Source: Siphonodentalium dalli | Taxonomy: Eukaryota > Mollusca > Scaphopoda > Gadilida > Siphonodentaliidae | DNA length: 64,000 nucleotides | Direction: 5' to 3' | NCBI GenBank assembly: GCA_032622095.1 | Contig: CP136062.1 | Span: 4,774,001-4,838,000 of the forward strand | Part shown: one piece after another, positions 31,752 through 43,215 of the stretch | Layout of the letters: every line of letters begins with the position of its first letter | Numbering within the stretch: the stretch's first letter is position 1 | Notes under the pieces: model-generated | What the model was told of the DNA's origin: nothing | Database searches by the model: none | What the model saw: only the letters and a program-made list of their open reading frames with translations | Translations under genes and position numbers: made by a program

Positions 31752-34297
31752 TTATGCAAAGATTAAAATCCAAGATGGCCGCGACAGCCATCGTTTTTTT
31801 GCCAAATGACCCAAAAAAGACTCCTTCCTCTTTACATGTCATTGTTAACATCCTTCACAAATTTCATGATGATCCGACAAAAGATACGACCTATAGCCCG
31901 TGTCAAAGGATTTAGTCTGTAAAGAGTAAAATACAAGATGGCTGCTGGCGACCAGGTTTCTTGGTTCAATTCAAAATGAATCTTTTCCCATCTACATGTA
32001 ATTGTTAACATCCATGACAAATCTCATGATGATTGGACCAAAGATTCGACTTGTAGCCCTTGACAAAGAATTTAGTCATGCAAAGAGTATAATCCAAGAT
32101 GGTTGCTGGCGGCCATGTTTTTGGCCGAACAACCCCAAACTTACTCATTTCCCATCTACATGTCAATTTTAACATCCATGACAAATTTAATAATGATCCG
32201 ACAAAAGATACGACCTGTGGCCCGTGCTAATGGATTGAATTTTGAAATCCAAGATGACCGCTGACGGCCATGTTTTTTGGTAAAACGACACCAAAATGAC
32301 TCGTTCCCATCTACATTGTACATGTCAATAGCCATGACAAATATCATAATGATCTGACCAAAGGTACGACCTAGAGCCTGTGCCGAAGGATTTAGTCATG
32401 CAAAGAGTAAAATCCAAGATGCTCATGACGGCCATGTTTTTTGGTCGAACTACCCCAAAATGAATCATTCCCATCAGACTGTCATTATTAACATCCATGA
32501 CAAATTTCATGATAATCAGACGAACAGTACGACATGTAGACCGCGCCAATCGATTTAATTTTGAAATCAAAGAGACAAAGATGGCTGCCAGCGGCCATGT
32601 TTTCTGGCCAAATGACCCCAAAATGACTCACTCCCATCCACATGTCAACGTCAACATTCTTGACAAATTTCATAATGATCTGACCAAAGTAAGGACCTGT
32701 AGCCTGTGCCAAAGGATTTAGTTATGCAAAGAGTAAAATACAAGATGGCTGCTGGCGGTCATGTCTTTTGACCGAATGACCCCAAAAGGACTCAATCCCA
32801 TTTGCATGTCAAGGTCAACAGCCATGACAAATTTCATGAAGATCCGAACAAAGCTACGACCTGCAGCCGGCGCCAAAGGATTTAGTCATGCAAAGAGTAA
32901 AATCCAAGATGGCTGCTGGCGGCCATGTTTTTGGCCGAACGACCCCAGAATGACCCGTTCCCATCCCATGTACATGTCAATATTAACATCCATACAAAAT
33001 TTCATGATGATCAGACAAGCAGTACGACCTGTAGCCCGTGCCAATGGATTGAATTTTGAAATCCAAGATGGCCGCTGGCAGCCATATTTTTTTGTCGAAT
33101 GACCCCAAAACTACTCATTCCCATCTACATGTCATTATCCATAACAAATTTCATGAAGATCTGACCAAAGCTACGACCTGTAGCCCGCGCCAAAGGATTT
33201 AGTCATGCAAAGAGTAAAATCCAAGATGGCTGCTGGCGGCCATGTTTTTTTGCCGAATGACCCCAAGATGACTCGTTCCCATCTACATGTCAATGTCAAC
33301 ATTCATGACAAATTTCATAAAGATCTGATCAAAGCCACGACCTGTAGCCCGCGCCAAAGGATTTAGTCATGCAAAGAGTAAAATCTAAGATGGCTGCTGG
33401 CGGCCATAACAACCCCAGAATGACTCGTTCCCATCTACATGTCAATATTAACATCCATGCAAAATTGCATGATGATCAGACAAGCAGTACGACCTGTAGC
33501 CCATGCAAATGGATTGGATTTTGAAATCCAAGATGGCTGCTGGCAGCCATGTTTTTTTACCGAATGATCCCAAAATGACTCGTTCCCATCTACATGTCAA
33601 TGTCAACATTCAGGACAAATTTCATAAAGATCAGACCAAAGGTACGACCTGTAGCCCGCGCCAAAGGATTTAGTCATGCAAAGAGTAAAATCCAAGATGG
33701 CTGCTGGTGGCCATGTTTTTTGGTCAAACTACCCCAAAATGACTCGTTCACATCTACATGTCAATGTCAATAGCCATGACAAATATCATAATGATCTGAC
33801 CAAATGTAAACCTAGAGCCTGTGCTGAAGGATTTAGTCAAGCAAAGAGTAAAATCCAAGATGTATTTTGGCTGAATGACCACAAAACAGCTCGTTCCCAT
33901 CTACTAGTACATGTCATTGTTAACACCAATGACAAATTTCATGAAGATCCGACCAAAGCTACGACCTGTAGCCCGCGCCAGAGGATTTAGTCATGCAAAG
34001 AGTAAAATCCAAGATGGCTGCTGGTGGCCATGTTTTTTGGCCGAACGACCCCAAAATGGCTCGTTCCCATCTGCCTGTCATTATTAACATCCATGACAAA
34101 TTTCATGATAATCAGACGAACAGTATGACCTGTAGACCACGCGAATCGATTTAATTTTGAAATCCAAGATGGCTGCCAGCGGCCATGTTTTTTGGCCAAT
34201 GACCCCAAAATGACTTGTTCCCATCTACATGTCAATGTCAACATTCATGACAAATTTTATAAAGATCAGACCAAAGGTACGACCTGTAGCCCGCACC
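31752..34297 (+). repeat. ~160-bp satellite array 2
   Basis: About 16 units of the same satellite as array 1. The first six follow the unit order of array 1; later ones are reshuffled and include a 3' part dominated by the TCATGCAAAGAGTAAAATCC type. One unit near 33400 has lost the GTTTTTTGGCC segment. Confidence 0.92.
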
Positions 34298-35486
34298 AAA
34301 GAAAATTGTTGACGGACACACACACGCACACATGGACGTCGTTGAGCTAATAATGAATATGTGATGTGTCGCTTTTAATGAATTGGCAATGACAGCAGTA
34401 TGGAAACGGTCACTGCGGTGGAGTTACGATACATGCCGTTAGGTTATGATACACGGTCTACAGCCCTACAGGTATTAGCGGGTTGTCACACCAGATGTTG
34501 AAGAAAATTATGATATATGTCCATGAGGATCTTTTTAAAGATTGGGTAAGTGTTGGCGCTGGGTATAGCTGTTAAAACAGTCACATCCGTTAAAACCGCC
34601 ATAAACAGAATTAATATTATAAACAAACCTTGTTCTTATACCAATCATAAATACATGTATCACATTAATTTCAGCATGATGTTATGTTAGTACTTTGTGT
34701 TACATTGTATGTAAGCAAACGTCATCTTATGTAAACAAACAGTACATGTACATGTATGTAAAGAGTATGCGATAAGCAAAACATTCAACACCGAGTAGAC
34801 CCCCACTGCATATACATGTATATGAATTTTTTTTAGAAATGCCACCGTTATTTCACGCCTTTAGATTAGGCTAATTTGGGGACATTTTGGGGGACAGAGG
34901 TGATAGGTTTGAGTGAGGGGGGGGGTACCCCCTTGTGACTATTGGGGGTACTTTTTAAAGTAAACCTAAAATGGGGGCTGTCTGGTTGTTCTGAAGCATA
35001 TGAAAGGTGAAAGAAATGAACCAATGGCCCCCATATCATTTCCTGGCAACTTGGGCTTATATCAGCATTCAGCAAGTTACATGTATGTTACATGTACCCT
35101 TATATTTTCAAGTTTTGTAGGTAACAATTTATGAATATTGGGAATATTGGATCATTTGACATCATCAAAGCCATTTTATAGATGTATGGTGCTTGAAACT
35201 TCACCAAGCAGTTCACCAACACACTGATCATGGGTATTTCTAATTAAAATTTAATTTAATCCAAGTTAAATCGCATAATCAAAGTAATTAACGGCTGAAC
35301 ATCACCAACTTCAACTGTGGAATATCTGATCCAATGCCTCCCATACAGAGAGGCCTAAGCTGAATGAGGTTCCCAGAGGGTGAATTTGGTGATGCTAGCC
35401 CTCTGGGGACCTCATTCCGCAAATGTCAACCACACTAAATTCAGGCTTGGGGACCGCCCACCTCTAGTTCTATTGAGAATCATATA
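34298..35486. other. Unassigned DNA with a G-run segment and a hairpin
   Basis: GGGGGGG and GGGGGTAC words at 34915-34950. GAATGAGGTTCCCAGAGGG at 35365 pairs with CCCTCTGGGGACCTCATTC at 35399, a hairpin with a ~15-bp loop. No gene. Confidence 0.5.
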
Positions 35487-35490
35487 TTAA

Positions 35491-35739
35491 CCCTTCCTTT
35501 ACTAAATGCTTATTGACAAGTAGATGTTGTGGGAAGTGTTCAGATAAAGTCGTTTGTTGAACTTTTCTGAACATTTCCAACCAATAAATAGATATCCTTC
35601 TACACATGTACATGTATGTCTTATCTGTTAGTCTGTTGTCATCTGCTTGCATTTCCTGAACAACCCTCTGAATGAATAATAGATCATTCAAATAAATTCT
35701 TTTTTACTTGGTGGGAGAATCCATTTAGTAAAGAAAGGG
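35491..35739. mobile_element. piggyBac-like MITE (249 bp)
   Basis: The ends CCCTTCCTTTACTAAATG and CATTTAGTAAAGAAAGGG are inverted repeats of ~18 bp. The left flank is TTAA (35487-35490) and the right flank TTAT (35740-35743), so a TTAA duplication with one mutation is plausible. The interior is non-coding and too short for a transposase. Confidence 0.62.
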
Positions 35740-35869
35740 TTATATCAAATTTTCGCTACGATAAGGCATCAATGATTCATAGCCCCTACAATTCAGTGGA
35801 ATCATGAACTTATTTACAACATACCGCATTACCGGTATAGCCATTTAATAAGCTAAATCTCAGATTGTG

Positions 35870-36010
35870 GTGTTGAATGGGTCACCATGAATCACTCTCA
35901 ACCTAATCAATCGCCACAGTGTTTTGCTTATCGCTCACTATTTACATGCTGTATATATACAAACGCTCCGCTCACACAAAGTGTTTTGCGGAAAATAACG
36001 CATTCTTAAT
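35870..36010 (-). repeat. Dispersed repeat, inverted partner of 19330-19490
   Basis: TTGAATGGGTCACCATGAAT, TCGCTCACTATTT and AATAACGCATTC in this orientation. See 19330-19490. Confidence 0.7.
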
Positions 36011-36779
36011 ATATTTCATTATTCTACATGTACGGTATACTATTAGGATATTTTTGAGGAAATTTTCATAATTTGGTAACTGTTATTTCTAAATTATTAC
36101 TTATTACATGTACATATGTACATGTACACATGTACCGGCAGACTTTCATTTTTAGAAAATGTAGGCGCGCAGAGTCCTGCTCGCTGGGTTTTGGCCAGGC
36201 ACGCGGTTTCTATCAAGATAAAATAAACAGCGGAAATACATTCATAAATGACGCGTAAATTGAATTTGTTTACTCACGATTGATGTCCAGTGAATCTCTT
36301 TGATGGTTTAACACTGCTTAATCCACTATCCATAAGCACAAGTGAATGTTACACACTATGTTTTATATACTACATGCTCCTAATGCTTCCTATATTAAAT
36401 GTAATTCATAATTATTAATAAGGAATCAATTTAATACTCAGATTCCAAGCTGACAGAATAAATATCAATATCTCCCGGCCACGTGGTCTCGCTTTGATTT
36501 TCGAGGAATTTATGTGACGTCATAAGCCATACCGGTACATAGAAATGTATTTTTAGCTTCGATTCATTCAGTCTCAGACAGATAGTACATTTGACACGTC
36601 ACACTGTGTGACCTCGTCTGGGTAGACACTGATAATAGCGTTATCAGGTTCGCTCTCTGTATTTGGCCTAGGTGCGCAATCGATCGCTCGCTGGTTTTCA
36701 GTTTTAGCCGTGCGATGGTGCGCAAGAGCGATCGTGCGCCTCAAAAATGAAAGTCTGTACCGGTACACTTAGCTGATGT

Positions 36780-37320
36780 GCCTGACTTCATCCGGGCTCT
36801 TTAGGGAACAACGTTGCCAACCGGTATACATGTACAATGTATGAGTATATATCGAGGTCGCAGTCAAGGACACAGTCGCATATGAAATTGGACCCACCCA
36901 TATAGTTCCCGGGATCAAAGTAGGCCTTTGGTACATTAATACCAAATTTGAGTCCGATCAGTCGTGCAGTTTTCAAGTCTATAACACACAGAGACAGAAG
37001 TTCTAAAATATAAAATAATAGACCAAATGATGTACCTGACTTTGTCCGCGCTATTTAGGGATTTCTCTATGATCGCCTCCGTTTGGACAAAATATACAGC
37101 ATCTGGTCAGTGGAAAAACGATCAGTCGAGGTCCAGAAACCGATGAGTGTATATGTGCGCTACCGGTATGTCAATGTCAAGGACAGTCGCATGTGAAATT
37201 AGACCTCCCATATTGTTTCCAGGATGAAAGAAGCCTACCGTGCATACAATGTACATGTACCAATCGATTGGTTGAGGTCCAGACACATGCCTATAGTATA
37301 TGAGCATATACCGCTATACT
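36780..37320 (+). repeat. Degenerate two- to three-copy repeat
   Basis: CTGACTT.GTCCG.GCT.TTTAGGGA occurs near 36782 and 37036, and CGCAT.TGAAATT.GACC.CCCATAT near 36868 and 37188. A third part, CATGAAATTGGACCCGCCCA, lies near 37664. ACCGGTAT and ACATGTAC words are dense. Confidence 0.65.
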
Positions 37321-37323
37321 TAA

Positions 37324-37632
37324 AGTAATTGACCACCAATAACGTGGTGTCACCCCGTTAATATGGCAGTACTATACCGCAGTATCCTCCAATACCGCGG
37401 TACTGATACCGCTTGTTAATGCGAACAAGTATGTGTGAGTAAATACCTCCCCTAAAAGAGTTCCATGAAAATCATCGCGGTATTCAAAAAAATTAATGCG
37501 GTGCCCGCTAAAAGACCACGGTATCATTATCGCCCAATGCCGTAACTCCACGCCATGACCGTCTCGATACCGTTTATTACCGGTATCACCGCGGTCATGA
37601 CCGGGGTATCACCCCGTTTTTCTGGTCAATTA
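37324..37632. mobile_element. ACCGCGGTAT-rich MITE (~309 bp)
   Basis: The ends TAATTGACCA and TGGTCAATTA are inverted, followed inside by GTGGTGTCACCCCGTTA and its rough complement CGGGGTATCACCCCG. The interior is strings of CCGCGGTACTGATACCGC-type palindromic words. A fragment of the same family lies near 18785. Confidence 0.68.
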
Positions 37633-37717
37633 CATTGAGAATAGCGGTACCTACATGGTCACTCATGAAATTGGACCCGCCCATTTCCGGGATCAAAGTA
37701 GACATACAATACATGTA

Positions 37718-38075
37718 CCCCGCTGGACAAAACAAGTATCCATTGGCACCGCAGTGTATTTGCTGTTCGGCTGCAGTGTCAGAGTTTGTAACTGCAGTTG
37801 AGCACCGCAGCCGAACGGCAAGTACACTGCGGCCAAACGGCAAGTTCACTACGGCCGAAGGGCAACTACCCTCACAGTCGAATGGCATGTACACCGTGGT
37901 TAGATTTCTGGTTTATATTTTCTTTTTTCAGTTTGATGAAAGTACACCGTGGCAAATACACCATGCCGAATGGCAATTACATCACGACCCAACTGTAGTT
38001 AGCCGGTGGCGCCGCGGTGTAGTTGCATTTCAGCCGCGGTGGCAATGCTAACCACACCGCAGTTAAGTGGTCCCA
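37718..38075 (-). mobile_element. GCGG-rich MITE family, copy 1 (truncated)
   Basis: It starts GCTGGACAAAACAAGT and then runs parallel to the reverse complement of 41321-41715, including internal repeats of CACCGCGGCCGAACGGCAAG type and GGTTAGATTTCTGGTTT. It stops at GTTAAGTGG, about 26 bp short of the expected end. Confidence 0.8.
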
Positions 38076-38485
38076 CGCACAGACAGAATTTCCGAAAAAC
38101 AACCGATCGATGAACAAATGACCGATGATGATCGAAAAACAACGAAAAAACACACCGGCTGACGAATGGTGGCAAATGACAGATAAATGACGAGGATGAC
38201 GATGGCAAATGGCAACAAACAACAACGAAGAAAAATACCGACTGATGACGAAAAACAAATCGGCAACGACTAACACGATGTCGAACAATCGATGACGAAA
38301 AATTACTGATGACGAAAAACAAACAGCCAAAGATGAACACGATGTCGAATGATCGATGACGAAAAATGTCTTGATGACAAACACATCGACCCAGGCCTGC
38401 AGGTTTCAAAATTATGTGTAACCTACAGTACATGTATTTTTTTTTTGCCTGGTAATCCTAGTCCAAATCTACGGGATATAATGTA
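38076..38485. repeat. GACGAAAAAC degenerate simple repeat
   Basis: Runs of GATGACGAAAAACAA-like words without fixed period. They produce Phe/Val/His-rich chance frames on the minus strand. A shorter block of the same kind follows copy 2 at 38610-38800. Confidence 0.7.
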
Positions 38486-38630
38486 CCCTGCTAGACAAAA
38501 CAAGTTTCCACTTGACCACGGTGGAGTTAGCATTGCCACAGCCGCCGAAATGCACTACATTGTACACCGCGGCTCCACTGGCTAACTACATTTGGGCTGC
38601 GGTGTACTTGCCACAAAAACCACGACTGAC
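38486..38630 (+). mobile_element. GCGG-rich MITE family, copy 2 (fragment)
   Basis: CCCTGCTAGACAAAACAAGT, then ACCACGGTGGAGTTAGCATT and CACCGCGGCTCCACTGGCTA match the left ~110 bp of 41321-41715, then switch to GACGACAAATG simple sequence. Confidence 0.75.
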
Positions 38631-39479
38631 GACAAATGAACAAAGGATGAAAACAAATGACCAACATTAATAAACACGACGACAAACTACCAAGGACGAA
38701 AAACGACAGACGACAACCAAACACGAATGACGACAAACACACTGACTGTGACACTGATGATCAACGAATCACCACGACAAATTGTCAAATGATGAAAAAT
38801 GAAATAATAATCAAAATTTAATTTTTAATTTAAAGCAAACAGACCTTCGGTACCTTTAAAAAAATCTTGGATTTGGAGAAAAATGCCTCCAGGAGCACGC
38901 ATTGTGCTGTTGTGTTCACAACACCACCAGAATCCACATCAGACATCAATTCCTTGAACTTAAGTTGAAGTTGAAGATGGTAACTAGGAAACATACTACA
39001 ATTTTAGTATCACAATTTACACGTAACACAGAATTCATTCTTTCATTTTTTTTATCTTTCTTTGAACTTCGAACTTTTTGGTTGATTGAATGATTCTGGA
39101 ATCTTGATCATTGTTGTCTGTAACAGTTTACAGTGAAGCCTAACTCAGTAACTGTCGATTGTCACGAAATCAAGCGATTAATTAATCTACGTACACTCGT
39201 ACATTTGTGAAAATTGTTTGCCATGAAGCGAAGGTGAAGGCCTTATCGGTCTATGGGATATACGGAAGTAATTTCCGATCAAGTAACTGCCGTAAGCCGG
39301 ATGACACTGACAGGACGGTCGCTTGACTGGGGATAATTAATTATTATGCTAATGATATACCAATGATTTTTATCAGATGAAAAGGCTGTAATTAATCCTC
39401 AGAAAGAACTGAATAGGGCAAACTTGAAAGTCGGGTACATTCTAGAATCTGGGAATGAATTTGATCAGTTGTTGTTGTT

Positions 39480-39695
39480 GTCTGCATATTCATCCGTTAA
39501 ATCGGAGCACACTGTCGTTTCTGCTAGATTCTGCGCAGTCACCACCCGGAAGTCACGTGTTAAATTCACAAATAAACGTACCCGGTACTTTCTCTCATGG
39601 TATATAGAAATATATAAAAATTATATAAAAATTATATGACGTCATAATTCACATGCATTTAGGTATAAACACCCACTGGGGTGGTTGCTATTATA
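39480..39695 (+). repeat. Dispersed CRE-containing module, copy 1
   Basis: TTCTGCGCAGTCACC, CCGGAAGTCACGTGTTAAAT, ATTATATGACGTCATAATTC and GGTATAAACACCCACTGGGG, TGGTTGCTAT. Matches 42595-42765 (same orientation) and 63756-63905 (inverted). TGACGTCA is a perfect CRE, CACGTG an E-box, and CCACTGGGGTGG a small hairpin. Confidence 0.78.
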
Positions 39696-40154
39696 AAGGC
39701 TCTTTGAGTAAGTATTTTGAATTTTACTGAGAGGTAAATTTGATCAAGTTTCTCAAGCATAACTTTTGAACTTTTTTATATATGTATGGATTGTAAATGC
39801 TTATAAGTTATTGTCAGATATATTTTGGTTCAATGGATTATGCTTATCCTGCTTGAAATGAGACTTGCCATTTTCACTCTAATTCATAAATAGGCTATTT
39901 TATAAAATTCAAGTGAGACACATACCCGGTACCGTACATAATATACTACGTGTATATGTAGTACAGAAATCATACATGTACATGTAGTACAGAAACAATG
40001 TACATGTGTTAAGGTAGTAATGACTATATATGGTACTAATCTCTATGTTAATTTTTCATTTGGTATTATGAGATCCCACTTGATAACCAGGTTGGTTTGA
40101 TCAAATTGTTAATGTTCCTGTGCTGTAATTGATTGAAATACTGAAGTCTGAACT
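39696..40154. other. Unassigned AT-rich DNA
   Basis: Contains ACATGTACATGTAGTACAGAAA duplications near 39960-40000. No gene. Confidence 0.45.
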
Positions 40155-40431
40155 CAAATTATTTGCAGTTTTCCCAGATGAAAGCTAGATAAAGCCAAAC
40201 ATACTTTACATGTCAATTTATATATAAATATATAAATGTTTTGCATCCTGTTATGATATGAATTGGGACCTAAATTTAAAAAAAAAAAATTAAATAAAAA
40301 TGTTTTTTTGTTTTGTTTTGTTTTTTGGTCCAATTTTTTTTTTTTGCAATGGCAATACAAAGTTTAGGGTCGGGGGTTTAAAATAGGGTCGGTCGGGTTA
40401 GCGGAAACAAACGTATTTTTTTTAGGCCTGA

Positions 40432-41320
40432 TCAGACAAACAGTACGACCTGTAGACCGCGCCAATTGATTTAATTTTGAAATCAAAGATGGCTGCCAGC
40501 GGCCATGTTTTTTGGCCAAATTACCCCAAAAGGACTCGTTCCCATTTACATGTCAAGGTCAACAGCCATGACAAATTTCATGAAGATCGGACCAAAGCTA
40601 CGACCTGTAGCCCACGCCAAAGGATTTAGTCATGCAAAGAGTAAAATCCAAGATGGCTACTGGTGGCCATGTTTTTTGGCTGAACGACCCCAAAAGGACT
40701 CGTTCCCATCTACATGTCATTGTTAAAATTTATGACAAATTTCATGAAGATCCGACCAAAGCTACGACCTGTAGCCCGCGCCAAAGGATTTAGTCATGCA
40801 AAGAGTAAAATCCAAGATGGCTACTGGTGGCCATGTTTTTTGGCCTAACGAACCCAAAATAACTCGTTCCCATCTACATGTCAATATTAACATCTATGAC
40901 AAAATTCATGATGATCAGACGAACAGTACAACCTGTAGACCGCGCCAATGGATTTAATTTTTAAATCCAAGATGGCCACCAGCGGCCATGTTTTTTGGCC
41001 GTTTATTCCAAAAGAACTTGTTCCCAACTACATGTCATTGTTAACAACCGTGACAAATTTCATGAAGATCAGACCAAAGGTACGACATGTAGCCCGCGCC
41101 AAAGGATTTAGTCATGCAAAGAGTAACATCCAAGATGGCAGCTGGCGGCCATGTTTTTTATGCCGAACAACCCAAAAATGACTCGTTCCCATCTACATGT
41201 CAATATTAACATCCATGACAAATTTCATGAAGATCAGACTAAAGCCACAACCTTGAAATCCAATATGGCCGCCAAGATGTTTTTCGGTCGAAAGACCCCA
41301 AAATGATTTGTTCCCATCTA
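40432..41320 (+). repeat. ~160-bp satellite array 3
   Basis: Five to six units continuing arrays 1 and 2 after the right end of the GGCCT block, with the same word order (CATGTTTTTTGGCC, TTCATGAAGATC, CTACGACCTGTAGCCC). It ends in mid-unit at the MITE 41321-41715. Confidence 0.9.
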
Positions 41321-41715
41321 CCCTGCTGGGAAAAACAAGTGTCCACTTAACCACGGCGCGGTTAGCATTGCCACCGCGGCCGAAATGAAACTACACCGCG
41401 GCTCCACTGGCTAACTACAGTTGGGCATTGGTTTATTTGCCATTCGGCCATGGTGTAGTTGCCGCTGTGTACATTCATCAAACTGAAAAAAGACAATACA
41501 AACCAGAAATCTAACCACGGTGTACATACCATTCGGCCCCGTTGTAGTTGCTTTTTGGCCATGGTGTACATGTGTACTTGTCGTTCGGCCGCGGTGTACC
41601 GGTACATGTACTTGCCGCTCGGCCGCGGTGCTCAACTGCAGTTACAAACTCTGACACCGCGGCCGAACGGCAAACACACCGCGGTGCCAATGGTCACTTG
41701 TTTTGTCCAGCAGGG
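41321..41715. mobile_element. GCGG-rich MITE family, copy 3 (complete, 395 bp)
   Basis: The ends CCCTGCTGGGAAAAACAAGT and ACTTGTTTTGTCCAGCAGGG are inverted repeats (~20 bp). The interior is built from ~20-bp units such as TTCGGCCGCGGTGTAC in both orientations around a unique GATTTCTGGTTTG-type centre. It interrupts satellite array 3; no clear target duplication. Confidence 0.82.
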
Positions 41716-42594
41716 CAGTACGATTGATCTTTTCAATTTGAAAACAGAAACAGATCTTTTTCAGTCCTAAATCAAATGATTAAATTAATGATAAGCAAAT
41801 ACCTGTGCAACCTTTGATGATTAGAGAACAAATTCAACAATGCCTCCAACTCCAAGCTCCTGTCGAAAGTGAAAGTGCAATAATCATGTCACAAACACAG
41901 TTTACACATGATGTCATGAAATTGAATACACTTAACATTGAATTGACTAGTCTTCGTGTATCTGTGGTACACAATAATCCATAAAATCCTCAAAACAACA
42001 TTCATTGTTGCAAATTACATGAAACACAGATCAATCACTCGTTGATTTTTCAATTTCGTGCCATGTGGGCCTTGACCTTGTAGTGGAGAAATCGGTGTAT
42101 ATAAAGTGTTTGTCGACGCCGATGCCGGCTCTAAATAAAAGTGTAATGTCGCGCTTCTTCGTTGATTCTCAGTGGATGTGAATGCGATTTGGTATGCGTG
42201 TCCGGGTTGGGTCATGGATGATATTGATCATCGTACATGCACATTTGATTTGTTTTTTTAATTTCCAAATTTCGAGTAGAAGATTTGTTTACAATCGAGA
42301 TGGCTAATCACAAACTGTGCCACGGTAATATTTTACCGAATGCCATGTTATCAGACTAGAAAGGCTGTGATTTAATGATTAATCCTCGATTAATCTATTA
42401 TTTGATTGAGTCTCTGAATGACTCAGTGAGGACAATTAAAAGGTGATCATCGGCAATCGTTGTTATTGTTGTACTTGTATGTAAATTCCTCCGTCGCGGT
42501 TGTCTTCGGCCGGAGCACGCTGCTCTCCTAACTCAGTACCGTTACTAACAGTCGATTGCGTTTGAAGTTGATGTGAAGAAAACGTAATTCTTCG
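41716..42594. other. Unassigned DNA with a weak ORF
   Basis: A 66-codon minus frame (42015-42215; residues such as HAYQIAFTSTENQR) has no recognised domain and no clear promoter. CAGTACGATTGATC at 41716 may be a worn satellite continuation. CTAACTCAGTACCGTTACTA near 42528 resembles CTAACTCAGTAACTGTCGAT near 39129. Confidence 0.4.
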
Positions 42595-42765
42595 ATCAGT
42601 TTCTGCTGGATTCTGCGCAGTAACCTCCCGGAAGTCACGTGTGAAATTTACAAAAAAGCATACACGCTATTTTCGCTCTTGGTATAGAAATATAGAAAAA
42701 TTATATGACGTCATAATTCACCTGCATTTAGGTATAAACACCCACTGGGGTGGTTGCTAATATTG
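42595..42765 (+). repeat. Dispersed CRE-containing module, copy 2
   Basis: GCTGGATTCTGCGCAGTAAC, GGAAGTCACGTGTGAAATTT, AATTATATGACGTCATAATT and GGTATAAACACCCACTGGGG, TGGTTGCTAA. Conservation with the copy at 39480-39695 is near perfect across the TGACGTCA-to-TGGTTGCTA part. Confidence 0.8.
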
Positions 42766-42894
42766 TCGCCGATAAATATACTATTGAATTTTCACGTCGT
42801 AAAGTTTTAATCACGATAATATTAAATTCCAAGGCAGGAATTCTACCAGATTTGTTTGCATGCTTGATGTAAAATTACAACAATTTGATGTATA

Positions 42895-43215
42895 ATATAA
42901 TTACGTACCGTCCTTCAAAGATTTGATAGCACAATGTGCTGTATGAATACATATTGTTTGCACAGTGTACAGGTCTATTGTGCACGATAGTATCCATGAA
43001 CCATCTCGATCGGACCCGGGAGGTGGTACGGTCGGTGGGTGTTTCTCTGTAAATTTTGCGTACATGCATGGCGACTTCGACCGCGGCGTATGGGTTAATA
43101 TATTCACTTCCACAAGTTAACAACTTGCCCGATCGCCTATGGATGCCGAGGGTTATTCACTGCATGACATACTATCTCATTCCGTGGTCGGACAGTTAGG
43201 AGAGGTGCTGTCGGT
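42895..43215 (-). repeat. Inverted relative of the 23.1-23.7 kb repeat
   Basis: GCGTATGGGTTAATATATTC, CAACTTGCCCGATCGCCTAT, ATGCATGGCGACTTCGACCG and CTGTGAATCTC-like words are reverse complements of 23430-23600. About 75-80% alike by eye. Confidence 0.65.

Larger units (their letters stand above)
30427..34297 (+). repeat. Segmental duplication, copy 2
   Basis: Same order as 26355-29858, starting TAATATGATCGTACGTGACA after unrelated sequence. It ends inside the satellite, where GCACCAAAG runs into GACGGACACACACACGCACA. It lies within the GGCCT-bounded block. Confidence 0.88.
29859..40428. mobile_element. 10.6-kb block with GGCCT inverted ends and TGA target duplication
   Basis: The left end GGCCTAAAAAAATA...TTGTTTCCGCTAAC and right end GTTAGCGGAAACAAA...TATTTTTTTTAGGCC are reverse complements over ~35 bp. 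The flanks are TGA at 29856-29858 and 40429-40431, and removing the block rejoins a continuous satellite unit (CATGA-TGA-TCAGACAAACAG as at 29205). This fits a transposon with 3-bp duplication (PIF/Harbinger-like is one option). No transposase is visible inside, and the block contains segmental copy 2, so it is composite. Confidence 0.72.

Noticed and set aside
27640-34244. Numerous 60-113 codon frames with similar peptides (HVFWPND, PKMTHSHLHV)
   Set aside because: They recur with the satellite units in all frames and are interrupted differently in each unit, so they are satellite translation.
37595-38433. Phe/His/Val-rich minus-strand frames up to 144 codons
   Set aside because: They arise from GACGAAAAAC-type simple sequence and the GCGG MITE; composition is a low-complexity artefact.
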